A stretch of DNA of 48,792 nucleotides from Romeriopsis navalis LEGE 11480 (lineage in GTDB: Bacteria; Cyanobacteriota; Cyanobacteriia; Leptolyngbyales; Leptolyngbyaceae). Within the stretch, counting starts at the first letter, position 1; each line of letters opens with the position of its first letter. Shown one piece after another: positions 22,901-26,224 of the stretch. The DNA lies in NCBI RefSeq assembly GCF_015207035.1, contig NZ_JADEXQ010000043.1:1-48792 (forward strand), in the 5' to 3' direction. Below the pieces are notes generated by a model that saw only the letters and a list, made by a program, of their open reading frames with translations, was not told the origin of the DNA and ran no database searches. Made by a program: the position numbers and the translations under genes.

Positions 22901-24733
22901 GGCAGCGGCAATGACCAACTCTTCGGACAACGGGGCAACGATCGCATTGAAGGCGGTAGCGGCAACGACTACCTCGAAGGCAATTCCGGGAATGATTGGC
23001 TGACTGACATTGCGGGCGATGACTTCATCGTGGGTGATGACAATAGCTACTTACCACCATTTGATAGCAACCTGCCTACCATTAATCGTGGCATTCACAT
23101 TATCGAACAAGCCGCTGGCCTCGACTTCGATTTAGGTCGTTATGGCACAGTCGTCACGGCGAATCTCAAACTGACGCCACAAGCCGTATCAAATATCTTG
23201 CCAACCGTAGCTCTGGCCCCTGAATTGGCCCCTGTGCAACTGCAAGATGATCAATCCTTTGCACCGATTATCCGGTCACTTCAAACGAGCGGCGGCAACA
23301 GCCTGAATATCCTGGGTATCGTCATACCGGATCTAGTCAACCACCTTGACTTACTCGCCGGCAACGACACCATTAGTGCGGGCAGCGGCATTGATTACGT
23401 GATTGGCGATAATTACAGCAGTACGGTTCCGGTGCGCACTGGAATTGCCGCAGTTGATGATGCCCTTGATGTGCTCACCCGATCGCTCTACCATCTCAAC
23501 TACGACTTACATGATCTCGAACTGGCCCAAACTGGCAGTAGCAATCGCCCGGCCCAGACCATCACAATTGGCCAAGACTTGATTGATGGGGGCGATGATC
23601 GTGACCACATCATCGGTGATGATGGCACTTTCTTGGCGCCACTCGCCGTCCGTCAACCGAGTGATGTGAGCGCGATTGCAACGGTCATCAGTCAGCTCCA
23701 GAACAACATTACACAGTTCAATGCCCAACTCACCCAATTCCTCGCGCCCTACGCGAGCGGCGTGATGAACCAGCCAATCACCCTGGCCATGGGTAACGAT
23801 ACGATCACAGGGGGGAATGGAGATGACAAGATCTTTGCGGATGACACCCTCACCTTAGTGCCAACCCTGGATGCCCCTAACTATGTCCGCGGAAGTTCCT
23901 GGAGTTATCAGTTAATTGGACCGGAACGTCAAGCACGATCGAATATTCGCGAGTTTGACCTCCAGTTGAGTAATGACAATGTCAGTAGCGGTGCCGGCAA
24001 TGACTTAATTATTGGGGGTGATGCCAACTTGATCATGCCACTCGTTGCCGACCCACTGACGGCACCGAGCCAACAGAATCAACTCAAGCGCGATCTCGAT
24101 TTACTCCTTGAAGACACCCGCGAATTCCTGCGTGACCTGCATAATACAAACCACGGTATTAACTATGCGATTCGCGATCAGTCCAATAGCTTGATTGCCC
24201 AAAACGACACCTTAAATGGTGAGAGTGGGAATGACGTGATTATGGGTGATAACACAACCCTATCGCTGCCGCTCCTCCAGCAACAAATCAATGTCAGCCT
24301 CGAGTTACTGCGGGGCAATTTGGACTTCAGCAATGAAGCCCATAACTTCTTCCACGGCTTAGCCCACACCTACGACGTGATTTACCGGAATCCACAAGTC
24401 GGCTTTACCCGCTTAGCTGAAGACACGATCGTCGGTAATGATGGCAATGATGTTGTCTTTGGCTCCCGAGGTGTCGACCAAATCACCGGCGATCAAGGCG
24501 ACGACTTCATCTTTGGGGGCGAAGAACGCGATGTGCTCAGCGGTGGCACTGGCAGTAATGTCGTTCGCACCAGTTCACCCAGTTCCGGTGATCAATTCCG
24601 GATTGAGACAGCGATCGACTTTACCTTATTCAATCTCCTCAGTCCCACGCTGCAGCAATATATTGCCGAAGTATCGCAGGCACAAAGCAGCGCAACGTTG
24701 TCCGGTGAGTTAGAGATTAATTTCCCAGGTTAG
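1937..24733 (+). CDS. Giant DUF4347-headed RTX adhesin-like surface protein (7598 residues)
   Basis: One uninterrupted frame of 22.8 kb. The start is GTG with an AGGA site eight bases upstream (1925-1928). Order of parts: DUF4347 head (residues about 49-208); about 3900 residues of Gly/Ala/Thr/Asn-rich beta-helical adhesin body, with units like those of LktA-type filamentous adhesins; eight 116-residue tandem repeats (4100-5027); RTX calcium-binding beta-roll with 117-residue super-repeats (about 5032-6370); a seven-bladed FG-GAP/VCBS-type propeller (about 6393-6731); and a conserved RTX tail. There is no Sec signal peptide. The RTX repeats and non-cleaved N-terminus fit type I secretion, with folding on calcium outside the cell. 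The likely role is surface adhesion, cell-cell contact or a sheath component; this is inference. The tail, propeller and head recur in the giant at 26225, so the two are paralogues with different bodies. The only cysteine I find is C146 in the head. Confidence 0.93.
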   Translation: MNSSSLFTATSSPLDTRTASGLTQGELAVNNWSSAEWEHQSHASTSRSLLFIDGRVDDHQTLVAGVKTGTEVFVIDPLDDAINQITNILLTREGIADIQIVSHGEQGGLLLGNNLIDQDYLGQHAETIAQWSDALMADADILLYGCDVAGGAIGEAFIEELARLTGADIAASSDRTGNAELGGDWELEIQTGGIEAKTITVDRSFDQVLSTISLDAAGKLSFAEGLNIVNNLGLSVIGSALQITEKATLGTLTAGSGVTSVASNIVSVALSAIKSIELKLGFGKDTVSFDSDITFANGQLSSFIIEGEENTLPGIDLVAGDLIGDSVNFNNNLFLGGANLNVSTENITVASGKTLSTRQVAGGANHLTANSIGDSGQLYFTGVNPIDVTAALGNIQSVKNIDIGSGAQLLTQVESGSSFSASDLWLNARFFSNADFDNLFPVTAPDDWAAKTATINLGANAALRGNNIIIKAQAEDKNFTELVGSGALLNNFVIGPLQERLLEAVALPVKVLVRKSKASVDVNTGVSLVGLAGVSVEAVATTDSTGIAKGSIASVGYAHAEAEAKVDLLGNASITAGEAVKIGSEGNAKASITTETEGTNSTSAGMSFAVDYAKIVSQATVAENVVITAGKTANIVALGNKETEANATSTTGQSGKTSLAFGVNISDADIKADVNGTITANQNPGAIVKLELDPLKEVTYEFNPTSANAINTANNTIDFTGVSHALRSGDKIKYTTQAGNTIGGISSGTSYYAVVDPNNANLIRLAANRADALAIDAALKTTDTSDDGVITSKTIDLTSIGTLGNSSFANTSVNATLDTITFGTSSQLKIGQAVVYRNTSGSGLAGLVDGQTYYVITYSNTASDQTIQLATTESNARQGIAIDIAGGSGNHSLSPLHQFTAAVTDTTTDSIDLAKVFGINDAGVTPHALATGDQVSYSNRRGTSIGGLALASGLTDGQDYFIVTDPNNPNIIRLATSELKALEAYSKLENNPEADLTGLIVDFNPGANEPVAAVNSKSFDATKATVVDNAANTIVLSNDAFSGSGTDFSLLGSTFELGQAVIYNSNGGRPIGGLEDGKMYYVVAATDENNLDGDNRFVKQQLIGLADTENKARAGILLDIDPAQATGTTHSLTATHVIDSGLATGIGILAQLTSSDKSVGTSEMKKDADDTSGTAEFDIFDKAGKIFSKLVNSSNNGNYSDNSNAGGNNSGGSALALGAALGFNYTNHDVLANVGSPAVLKSKEDLEVQGTIEHTITLNADSDADTTANNSVSAAVIVGIQNNTADAIVNSNAQLDAYKATRVIAETKYPYLTRPDEFIPANLGELVDLTKTDGYDTVNNYLDGTLGLKSKLINTWARSTASGNNIGIAGAINVQIFNNNVNAIVKPNALINQDLTWRSQSQDQSISVEATNYMQLVNVTGVFQFKLPSLEVGLGTGTASKADIKLLGADGKGGIGGAFFLMFLNNNTNALVDTGAKLFNGAKGGFNMKAEEAIMNFSFAQSGAEGSKYGVAGTFSYINQNSNTVARLAGGTTVEGRSATIYAGSLETHINWSGGVAKGNNLGFGITVSINDINRNTFATIGNYDGSTPAPTLPASTTTNINLTEGLQVNAKSDGWLGAFSLAAAIVSKNPQTSTGSADDAGDDPLEGESQPDVVGSGSGKTGGTSNDQGNQGKTGIAIAGDVSINTVKDDVRAYFYDAGILTANTVDIQAENATDVIVASGAAAFVASDPSKQNSAGIAGSLSLNTLTGKTQAIISGADQLRLTANNLAVDAKRKGSLFALSAGGAAAPSKNGIAIAGSVSVNRITNTTQAYIERSKVTTANVALNATDESKIFAIGGALSFGGKGGFGAAIGVNQITNTTEALLRNNTLDYTGQLNVAALTSSEIKAFAASVGISTAQNGIGAAGTVSANKLALTTTASIENTNRTTTQPLPTGGMTVSAKNTADIQALAGAVGGGGSAGLGAAVTYNKITNNTRALVNGSTLATQGTVNITAETSGLIKGLTLGVGGGKNLGFGGSVAINLIRGETKALIGTGSNISATGNITVKATTNSTIEAFSGGIAGSAKAAIGAAVSVNDITTQNLSQINGATVTSTAGSVSLFSQNSSTISGLTVGGAGAGKMAIGGSVSVNEIGNTVESSINTGAVVTAAQNIDVTAIEASTIKAKGGALAGAGTAAVAGAVVVNDIATKVNAKITGSTANATQGSVTVSADSQDNIETISVGGAGGGTAGVAGSVSVSMMNNEITAEINASTVTADDNVRVLANSKNTIDFYGGTISGGGTAGIGGSANVNTIANKTHAKITGNSNVSAKGNATSSAPKADGSGTNETIQGIAVVATSDEDVNVWTANISGGGTAGVAATASVNVLKDETLAYIDGGTINGTNTGANANQAVRVRALNNSNIDVKAGAATFGGTAGVGATVDVTDISNTTKAYINGATTVNAQSAVDVTSFSRETFSSIVASGAGGGTVGIAGSVLVTNLKSTNQAYINGSTVNSNGTLRILADDQVSATAKAGAVGIGVSGGGVGGTVSVINIDNSTTANITSSITNATGLTEVKANTTETVSSLGGTVAGGLYVGAAGTVLVSSITSKTLAYIDGTSQINNNAAYQTGIQDVSIDAQNRASLTGGVASLGAGAVGFGASVMVSGIWNTTSAYVGDGVAIKTGRDLKVNAFSDKTVTPTVLAFAGGLGAVAGAVSVVNVGGGMSSDGTSAVKNSENQTNAQTNKSQVGDQLGNTTYGSRAKAQADDSTEGLNVSGSFGSTAPVVNGTTAFIGINANITTTRNLDIKADERTTVNQIVGRLQGGAVSVGGSVAIANVTGNTQAFIGGGTIVTSGGNVNINADYTGNQTGFSAAGSGGLVSLGAQVVLLNDNSNQSAYIGNAAQIRQANNIAVNANANRSLSTTMADVAVGGVVAGAAISRIVANGATRAYVDSNAQIGQFTGLNVGNLNVSANSNTTASGIARALSVGIAAGSGNDAKATVSPTVAATVGNGADIKTTGSINLTSNGTAAVNTNVLGVNAGAAAIGVSLSEAKATPTLTTSVGSDAVLNAGQSIGLDNRFNINANGTTQTSKKVTASATSSGGGLLSGNGADAKATTNPTLSSSIGDRSQLTAGQDISVQARSTSNTEATGSGNSYGAVAVGVSLATANETVNVQTTIGTSATLTGRNLTIKAEHQGQQVKARATSSTGGLVGGVGANATAKTNTTVKAQTGASSILGATGNFTLNSTSSNVVDASSSGKAFGVAAGGQTSATAEIINNNTASTGASSQITAGNNATVTAQSTNRVARAEAVGGTGGLFAGASTSGTAKITDNTTATVGNSGRITATGGTVTVESLVSNEAHSKGSISTGGAITSNVTESRSDVTSQVRTNIGTNANLRGKQIKVHSKITKLAIDADAYSKTIAASSTTNAKSFVNINANTKVTNFTGANLNSDDRVEVISRLDGVSTNSKAKGEIQAGVTGSVFATAHNNLTMNADIDVQANSQISGTDVFLEAYSPKDQQSLYGVDPETAAKTVVKYITETIRTVSKAVSWIPFVGSIVKEIVKWVTRTIEQVLNSETEARRSGSFSSNNKINLGGDIYQGSPATAKLTVNPNLTIVSEGNVSAQIVGNEVIVSNLIASPTGSLTINSYGGDVTGNVTVHKNSVLNDVQLINNSTKDFRINQIQTINRSGTSSDLELNAENSAGSTINFVTDVTGDPTIDIRNSTASDIIFAGAINNATGVMSVLNQGGNIITTGAQLENKSVTLAATVGNVGTTTNRLNLRLYDTNTENAALSATVGQNLYLNTQLVGSEIQLAPVTLTGLDFNNITAGQNIDITVQAAEVPLFANNVVSPSASDGIYNLKNLSSTQGNVAVAFLRGTTVNIGQLSALSGTVSLNTVGSLVDNNTTGADIVAQAAILQATVNTGAANNALETQVGKLEGSGGNLWLNNTGNLAVGGISSLIGLSMTGQANITNAGSITVNENVTATGAVSFTATDTTNNGEDVEVADNAKVESTGDAVTLLAGDNLTVNASGTVKASTKITLKGDHGNADTIGSTIDLRGTLNAPTIEVTGNNDADTVSLTNVTTNAPVKIQTQAGNDTIRIGSQATPTTNTGGTVNQINGNLEIDGGTGTDQLIVDETGDNTNNTGNLTQNTITGLGMTGSIQYAALETVDVNLGAGADNLTIASTHANTTNVNTNGGQDTVNIQTIAGTTTVNTGSENDTINVGDTSQTTSQISAQLNIVGGTGSDQLNVNDTGTTTNRTGNLTANQVTGLGMSNSINYSELETVDVNLGAGNDSFTVASTHANTSNINSNGGQDAINIQSIAGTTTVKTGSENDIINVANTSQTVNQISAQLNVEGGTGSDQLIVNDTDDTSANTGNLTANQVTGLGMSNGINYSELETVDVNLGSGDDNFTVESTHANATNINSNAGQDTINVQTISGTTTVKTGTENDIINVADTSQTVNQISAQLNVEGGTGSDTINIDDSGDTIANNGNLTANQVTGLGMSDGINYSELETVNVNLGSNNDTFTIESTHANATNINGNAGQDIVNVQTISGTTTVKTGADNDTINVADTSQTVNQISAQLNVEGGTGSDTIDVDDTGDTSNNTGNLTTNQVTGLGMSDGIQYSELETVNINLGSGDETFTVESTHANATNINGNGGQDTVNIQTIAGVTTVKTGTDNDTINVANTSQTVNQISAQLNIEGGAGTDVMNINDSGDTTDNVGNLTATQVTGLGMSDGVNYGELETVNVNLGTGSDTFTVESTHTNVTNINGNEGNDTVNVQTISGTTTVKSDGGNDIINVASTAQTVNQISAQLNVEGGIGNDTMNVDDAGDTTNNTGNLTSNQLTGLGMSDGIQYSELETVNLDLGTGNDTFTIESTHANVTNLNANDGQDTINVQTISGTTTVKADAGDDIINVHNTSNTVNQISAQLNVEGGTGNDQMLVDDSGDTTNNTGKSTTDTVTGLGMSDGINYIELETLDINLGSGNDSFTIESTHTNVTNLNGNAGQDNITVQSIAGPTTVNAGDDNDTVTVTTTTANSSGTLVVNGDAGDDIIDGSTASLNLILNGDTGNDNIQGGSGDDQIGGGANDDTIDGNAGKDEIRGDSSFQRTASVVTAPVSEANPGNDIIQGGAGEDTIYAEAGNDVVIGGSTNASDSDTTDFIYGGAGDDTIAGDNATINPTTREISNLGTQGAADFIFGDSGTVTKDVNGIVTQADSASAVGDGNDVIAGGVGDDAAFGGQGKDNLAGNQGKDKLFGDHGKVTFQAGVVTQVESIDGSVGDDDTLQGNEDDDVLIGGAANDTINGNQGKDIALGDNGIASFVGGLLQRVATILPGIGGKDTIAGDEEADIVLGGADNDIITGGSDVANDILLGDHGVVVRADGSAQANDIIATDPTEGGQDTIAGGAGNDIIIGGTGGNDTTGVGGDQLQGDAGDDIVVGDNATITRDATDTVEAIQTSDVNQGGDDTIAGGTEDDILIGGFGNDGIQGNAGQDIILGDNATITMPSGTIARIETSEPLHGGNDTLSGEADQDFILGGAGNDTIDGGAADDIIIGDHGTIVRNDGSPEANDIFSTAPTHGGQDNITAGLGDDIVLGGADNDTITGNEGKDTLLGDHGYIRRDASDVIERIESRFVENGGDDTIQGNAESDQIIGGSGADTIDAGDANDIVLGDNGTVVRNDGSLEANDIFSTDPTNGGKDNIVAGLGDDTVLGGTDNDIITGNAGADTLLGDNGYIQRDSSDVIERIESRFVENGGDDTIQGNADADQIIGGSGADTIDAGDANDIVLGDNGTVVRNDGSPEANDIFSTDPTNGGQDNITAGLGDDIVLGGTDNDTITGNAGQDTLFGDHGYIRRDASDVIERIESRFVENGGDDTIQGNTETDQIIGGSGADTIDAGDANDIVLGDNGTVVRNDGSAEANDIFSTDPTNGGKDNIIAGLGNDTVLGGTDDDTITGNAGTDTILGDHGKITRNSSDVIERIATQFETNGGNDTITGNEDADTIMGGSGNDTIDGGAAADIILGDNGISVRADGSAQANDIISTETQVGGQDNITAGDGDDIVLGGGDNDTITGNAGQDILFGDHATITRNAVDAVEQVESTFNAIGGDDNITGNEDADWIVGGAANDTLAGNAGADRILGDNGRITITNGAVDTITTTTPTVGGQDRITGDAGDDAILGGTDNDNIIAGQGNDVVLGDNGELRYLVDADATTLDIAVTTDFTTGGDDTIQGNDGKDIILGGAANDNILGGANNDTIAGDNGQVSLTNNQARLLESLAPGEGGTDTIAGGDGNDAILGGFGGDVLSGNSGDDAILGDNGRFDYAFDGNDGENLVAADSDLNTIDFFRTTDPTLGGDDRILGGFGNDRLLGGSGNDTIAGEELIGQFNPVTNEIDFSSADDVLKINSNWIVAGRGDFNGDQQSDILWRDQTTGATKLWFMQGTELLGASYLNAVPLSWQIADIGDLNGDGKMDLFWRSLQGENAVWLMDGSQILETGYLPTAPADWQLAALRDLNNDGKADVLWRNAAGQNAVWIMDGTAITDSGLLPNAPTNWSISAVADFNNDGRADIFWHTADGQNAVWLLNGKQLVDGGFLIPTNANWSIAAVADFNNDGNQDILWRGTNGQNAVWLMNGKQLLAGAFLPDIPTNWSIVDAKDLNGDNKSDIIWRSNTGESAVWLMDGTQVALGAFLANIPNSWIIESVADFDQDGKADIFWRNVDGLTAVWKMDGAQIAQTKLIQTDAGNNDVILGDHGKVYTALPQDRNAFSIDTAANQGGGNDNLFGNEGYDTILGGQDNDLIHGGSGQDDLYGGHNVAGGADGNDFIEGGDAADVVIGDNGLIRRRWDINGIAAIYPQPFGVVIRDVVRFDDIDGISGNDFLRGDAGDDILYGQRGDDTIEGNAGDDELIGHLGNDTLRGGDGNDTLLGDVGTIVRATNADGSPRRNLDGSWHRDILLTDVAKLNAAITAATDLATQDYLLLADDGSRLGVTLAADGNDNLDGGSGNDQLFGQRGNDRIEGGSGNDYLEGNSGNDWLTDIAGDDFIVGDDNSYLPPFDSNLPTINRGIHIIEQAAGLDFDLGRYGTVVTANLKLTPQAVSNILPTVALAPELAPVQLQDDQSFAPIIRSLQTSGGNSLNILGIVIPDLVNHLDLLAGNDTISAGSGIDYVIGDNYSSTVPVRTGIAAVDDALDVLTRSLYHLNYDLHDLELAQTGSSNRPAQTITIGQDLIDGGDDRDHIIGDDGTFLAPLAVRQPSDVSAIATVISQLQNNITQFNAQLTQFLAPYASGVMNQPITLAMGNDTITGGNGDDKIFADDTLTLVPTLDAPNYVRGSSWSYQLIGPERQARSNIREFDLQLSNDNVSSGAGNDLIIGGDANLIMPLVADPLTAPSQQNQLKRDLDLLLEDTREFLRDLHNTNHGINYAIRDQSNSLIAQNDTLNGESGNDVIMGDNTTLSLPLLQQQINVSLELLRGNLDFSNEAHNFFHGLAHTYDVIYRNPQVGFTRLAEDTIVGNDGNDVVFGSRGVDQITGDQGDDFIFGGEERDVLSGGTGSNVVRTSSPSSGDQFRIETAIDFTLFNLLSPTLQQYIAEVSQAQSSATLSGELEINFPG
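2081..2560 (+). other. DUF4347 head domain of giant 1, with His103/Cys146 pair
   Basis: The domain opens with a hydrophobic strand ending in Phe-Ile-Asp (codons from 2081). It carries I-V-S-H-G with His103 at 2243, then L-L-Y-G-C-D with Cys146 at 2372, and closes with the family hallmarks TGADIAAS and LGGDW. The strand-SHG...strand-GC layout resembles the catalytic His and Cys of CHAT/caspase-like (clan CD) peptidases. Assignment to DUF4347 is from recognition of these motifs; peptidase activity is an inference. Confidence 0.85.
4015..5360 (+). repeat. Four diverged ~100-residue repeats in the body of giant 1
   Basis: Four consecutive units share a pattern: a Thr/Ile strand, then [S/G]GD-or-GQ followed by a V-x-Y strand, then IGGL or a similar turn, DGQ, YY[V/A]V, and finally an I-x-LA strand followed by T-E-x-x-A. 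Units begin near 4060, 4375, 4660 and 5010. They are too diverged to align as DNA. I do not recognise a named family; they read as small all-beta domains between beta-helical stretches. Confidence 0.6.
6950..10020 (+). repeat. Beta-helix adhesin repeats of ~53-55 residues in giant 1
   Basis: Successive units of about 160 bases encode a glycine-rich turn (GGGTAGVAG or similar), a V-S-V-N strand, an I-x-N-x-T-x-A-x-I segment, a short loop and a V-x-V-x-A strand. More than a dozen units are visible. The pattern resembles LktA-type filamentous adhesin repeats and would form a long right-handed beta-helix stalk. DNA identity between units is low, which points to old repeats. Confidence 0.65.
12453..12640 (+). 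other. Isolated amphipathic helical segment in the beta-rich body of giant 1
   Basis: About 60 residues here lack the Gly/Asn/Thr pattern of the flanks and instead read as helix. They include two hydrophobic-basic stretches, around TVVKYITETIRTV and PFVGSIVKEIVKW, ending in an acidic/basic segment. It is the only such helical stretch I noticed between the head and the RTX blocks of this protein. Confidence 0.55.
14234..17017 (+). repeat. Eight tandem 348-bp (116-residue) repeats in giant 1
   Basis: The codon series encoding GLGMS/T recurs with GCATGA at 14361, 14709, 15057, 15405, 15753, 16101, 16449 and 16797: seven consecutive spacings of exactly 348 bases. Units run 14234, 14582, 14930, 15278, 15626, 15974, 16322 and 16670 to 17017, with no indel. 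Each unit carries four RTX-like rungs of the type G-x-[N/D]-D-x-[F/I]-x-[V/I] plus the constant segments STHAN, SQTVNQISAQLNV and YSELETV. Units differ at many synonymous positions. Similar repeats occur in other bacterial giant adhesins as far as I know, and a calcium-binding beta-roll variant is likely. Confidence 0.9.
17030..21050 (+). repeat. RTX (hemolysin-type) calcium-binding repeat block of giant 1
   Basis: Nonapeptide-type repeats GGxGxDxUx are spread over about 1340 residues and are regularly interrupted by [L/I/V]-G-D-[H/N]-G followed by an about 30-residue non-RTX linker. This is the classical parallel beta-roll that binds calcium after export through a type I secretion system. 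Confidence 0.88.
18743..20146 (+). repeat. Four exact-period 351-bp (117-residue) RTX super-repeats
   Basis: The GGC codon opening G-D-[H/N]-G falls at 18743, 19094, 19445, 19796 and again at 20147, a constant 351-base period. Each unit is made of two sub-units of 58 and 59 residues: one opening G-D-H-G-Y-I-R-R and containing VIERIESRF, the other opening G-D-N-G-T-V-V-R-N-D and containing EANDIFST. Identity between units is high enough at the DNA level to indicate expansion by duplication within the gene. Confidence 0.88.
21113..22132 (+). repeat. Seven-bladed FG-GAP/VCBS-type propeller of giant 1
   Basis: Seven units of 48-49 residues are marked by conserved tryptophans at 21122, 21269, 21413, 21557, 21701, 21845 and 21989. 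Each has D-[FL]-N-x-D-G-x2-D-[IL]-x-W-R, an integrin-like calcium loop, followed by AVWLM[D/N]G. Seven is the blade number for a closed integrin-type propeller. The unit sits inside the RTX region, with beta-roll on both sides. Confidence 0.85.
22133..24733 (+). other. Conserved C-terminal RTX tail of giant 1, likely carrying the secretion signal
   Basis: About 865 residues combine scattered RTX motifs with non-repetitive segments such as PRRNLDGSWHRDI, TRSLYHLNYDLHDLEL and LIGPERQARSNIREFDL. The same segments occur in the same order at 38210-40819. The final 50 residues, rich in Leu, Ser, Ile and Gln and ending LEINFPG, match the other giant's end (LEIDFPN) and are the natural candidate for a type I export signal. 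Confidence 0.75.
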
Positions 24734-25136
24734 ATCACGAGGGAGCAGCTGATCAATTGTTTTTATGCGTTTAACTCGGATAAATACGAATTCCGCGGGA
24801 ACAGCTTGAATTAGTTCAAAGCCGATTCCGCCGCTCCGGATCATTCATCCGACATTTTACGGAGATTTACAATTGTCTCTTACAAAAAAAAAGTGGGCAT
24901 ATTAGAGAAGATACCAATTTAAGCCGTGGTTCTGCTTAAATTTTTGCCGTGCTTCTACATCATTTGACAGTCTGGCCCGAGTCACTGCAGCATCACGTTA
25001 ACTGATCGGCTGTACGGCTTGGCCAGTATGGATAAAACAAACAAATTAGCTGATGGTGAGAGGCCGTTAACCACGTGTCGCGTCCCGTCCCCCATCGCGC
25101 TATCCATCCACTTGAAGCCCAGAAAGCAATTTAGGC
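24734..25136. other. 403-bp gap between giant 1 and the PPIase-like gene
   Basis: No gene is supported here. A short inverted repeat GATCA/TGATC overlaps the giant's stop and is followed by TTTTT (24760-24764). A better hairpin lies at 24916-24945. The rest shows no recognisable promoter or RNA gene. Confidence 0.5.
24916..24945 (+). terminator. Possible intrinsic terminator downstream of giant 1
   Basis: AATTTAAGC (24916-24924) and GCTTAAATT (24934-24942) form a perfect 9-base stem with a 9-base loop and run straight into TTT. The stem is AT-rich, so termination would be weak or partial. It lies about 180 bases after the stop codon. Confidence 0.4.
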
Positions 25137-25997
25137 ATGAGTTCAGCAACAATTCTCCCCCCCCAGTCTGCTACCGCTCACAACACGCCAAACCCATCGC
25201 CCCAAACCGGTTCATCCAATATCGATTTATCCTCGGTAGCAATGCTTTCCGTGAATGGCGAGACGGTTTCGCTCGATCAAATCCTGCGCTACTACCAACT
25301 CTCTGGCAAACTAATGCCGTGGCTGCGCGAAGTGATCGAACAACATGTGATCTTCCAAGGTATCCAAAACCAATCCGGGATTGACGTCAGCCTCGGGGAA
25401 GTCGAGCAGCGAATTTTGGATTTTCGCATCGCGCAAAACCTTCAAGACAGCACACCATTTCAGACTTGGTTAGAACAGCAAAATCTCAACTTTGAGCTGT
25501 TCCAAATGCGCGTCTTGCTCGATATCAAGCTCACGAAATTCAAATCCGTCATTACGGCCCCCAAACTCGAACCGTTTTTCCAAACCCAAAAAAGTTTGCT
25601 CGATGAAGTTGAAGTCACTTTAGTGGCGATCGCGAACGAAGAATTCGCGCACCAAGTGAAGCAAAAAATCGATCAAAATGAAACGAGTTTTGACCAAATC
25701 GTCCAAGAATATGCCATTGCTGACCCGCTCAAGGTCAGCGTCATGAAAAGTGGGATTCGCCTGGGCCAACTACCCGAGTCGGTACGGCCACAAATGCAAG
25801 CCGCCCAAGTTGGTGATGTGGTTGGTCCACTGACGATCGAGAACCGCTGGTGTATCTTCCGTGTTGAACAGTTGATGCCAGCCAAATTAGAAGGCCAACT
25901 CAAACAAACGCTTGAAACACAACTGTTCCAACAGTGGGTCGGCGAATCCGTCCAGAAACTCTCCGTTGAATTCACGCCTTCCGTGATCAACGCATAG
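25137..25997 (+). CDS. SurA/parvulin-like PPIase-family protein, probably a chaperone for the giants
   Basis: A 286-residue protein. Residues 1-35 are a Pro/Ser/Thr-rich linker; about 36-150 are helical, as in the SurA/PpiC N-terminal fold; about 155-250 resemble a PpiC rotamase domain ending in GDVVGPLTIENRWCIFRVE; a helical tail with LKQTLETQLFQQW follows. Parvulins normally have a histidine in the first strand and another in the last; here those strands read VTLVAIA and RWCIFRV, so catalysis is doubtful and a chaperone role is likelier. There is no signal peptide, so it should be cytoplasmic. It sits between two RTX giants in the same direction (gaps of 403 and 227 bases), and cyanobacterial type I secretion loci often include such proteins, which suggests a role in delivering these substrates. 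The start ATG at 25137 has only a weak AGG one base away; a later ATG at 25242 is possible. Confidence 0.78.
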   Translation: MSSATILPPQSATAHNTPNPSPQTGSSNIDLSSVAMLSVNGETVSLDQILRYYQLSGKLMPWLREVIEQHVIFQGIQNQSGIDVSLGEVEQRILDFRIAQNLQDSTPFQTWLEQQNLNFELFQMRVLLDIKLTKFKSVITAPKLEPFFQTQKSLLDEVEVTLVAIANEEFAHQVKQKIDQNETSFDQIVQEYAIADPLKVSVMKSGIRLGQLPESVRPQMQAAQVGDVVGPLTIENRWCIFRVEQLMPAKLEGQLKQTLETQLFQQWVGESVQKLSVEFTPSVINA

Positions 25998-26224
25998 CTG
26001 ACGCCAGTGGCCTTGGGAGAAAGCATTCTCTAGCCTCAAGCACAGCTTAATTTCGATCTCAGCAATTAACAACAGGTCTGCATCAACTACAGCCAAACAG
26101 CACTGAGCTACATCTAAACGGTGTAGCGACTGCTGTTTGTGCGAATTTTGCATTTGCGTTTTTCTGCGTTCGGGGCTTCTGCTCAGTCACTCCACTCTCA
26201 TCCGGTATAAGGATATCGCTAGCA
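25998..26224. promoter_or_regulatory. 227-bp leader before giant 2
   Basis: The gap holds a small hairpin GAGAA-AGCA-TTCTC at 26017-26030 with no T-run. The ribosome-binding site AAGGA is at 26209-26213, eleven bases before the ATG. No clear promoter is seen, so cotranscription with the PPIase-like gene is possible. Confidence 0.4.

Noticed and set aside
25019-25384. 121-codon plus-strand frame overlapping the PPIase-like gene
   Set aside because: It overlaps the start of a better-supported gene in another frame and shows no domain pattern.
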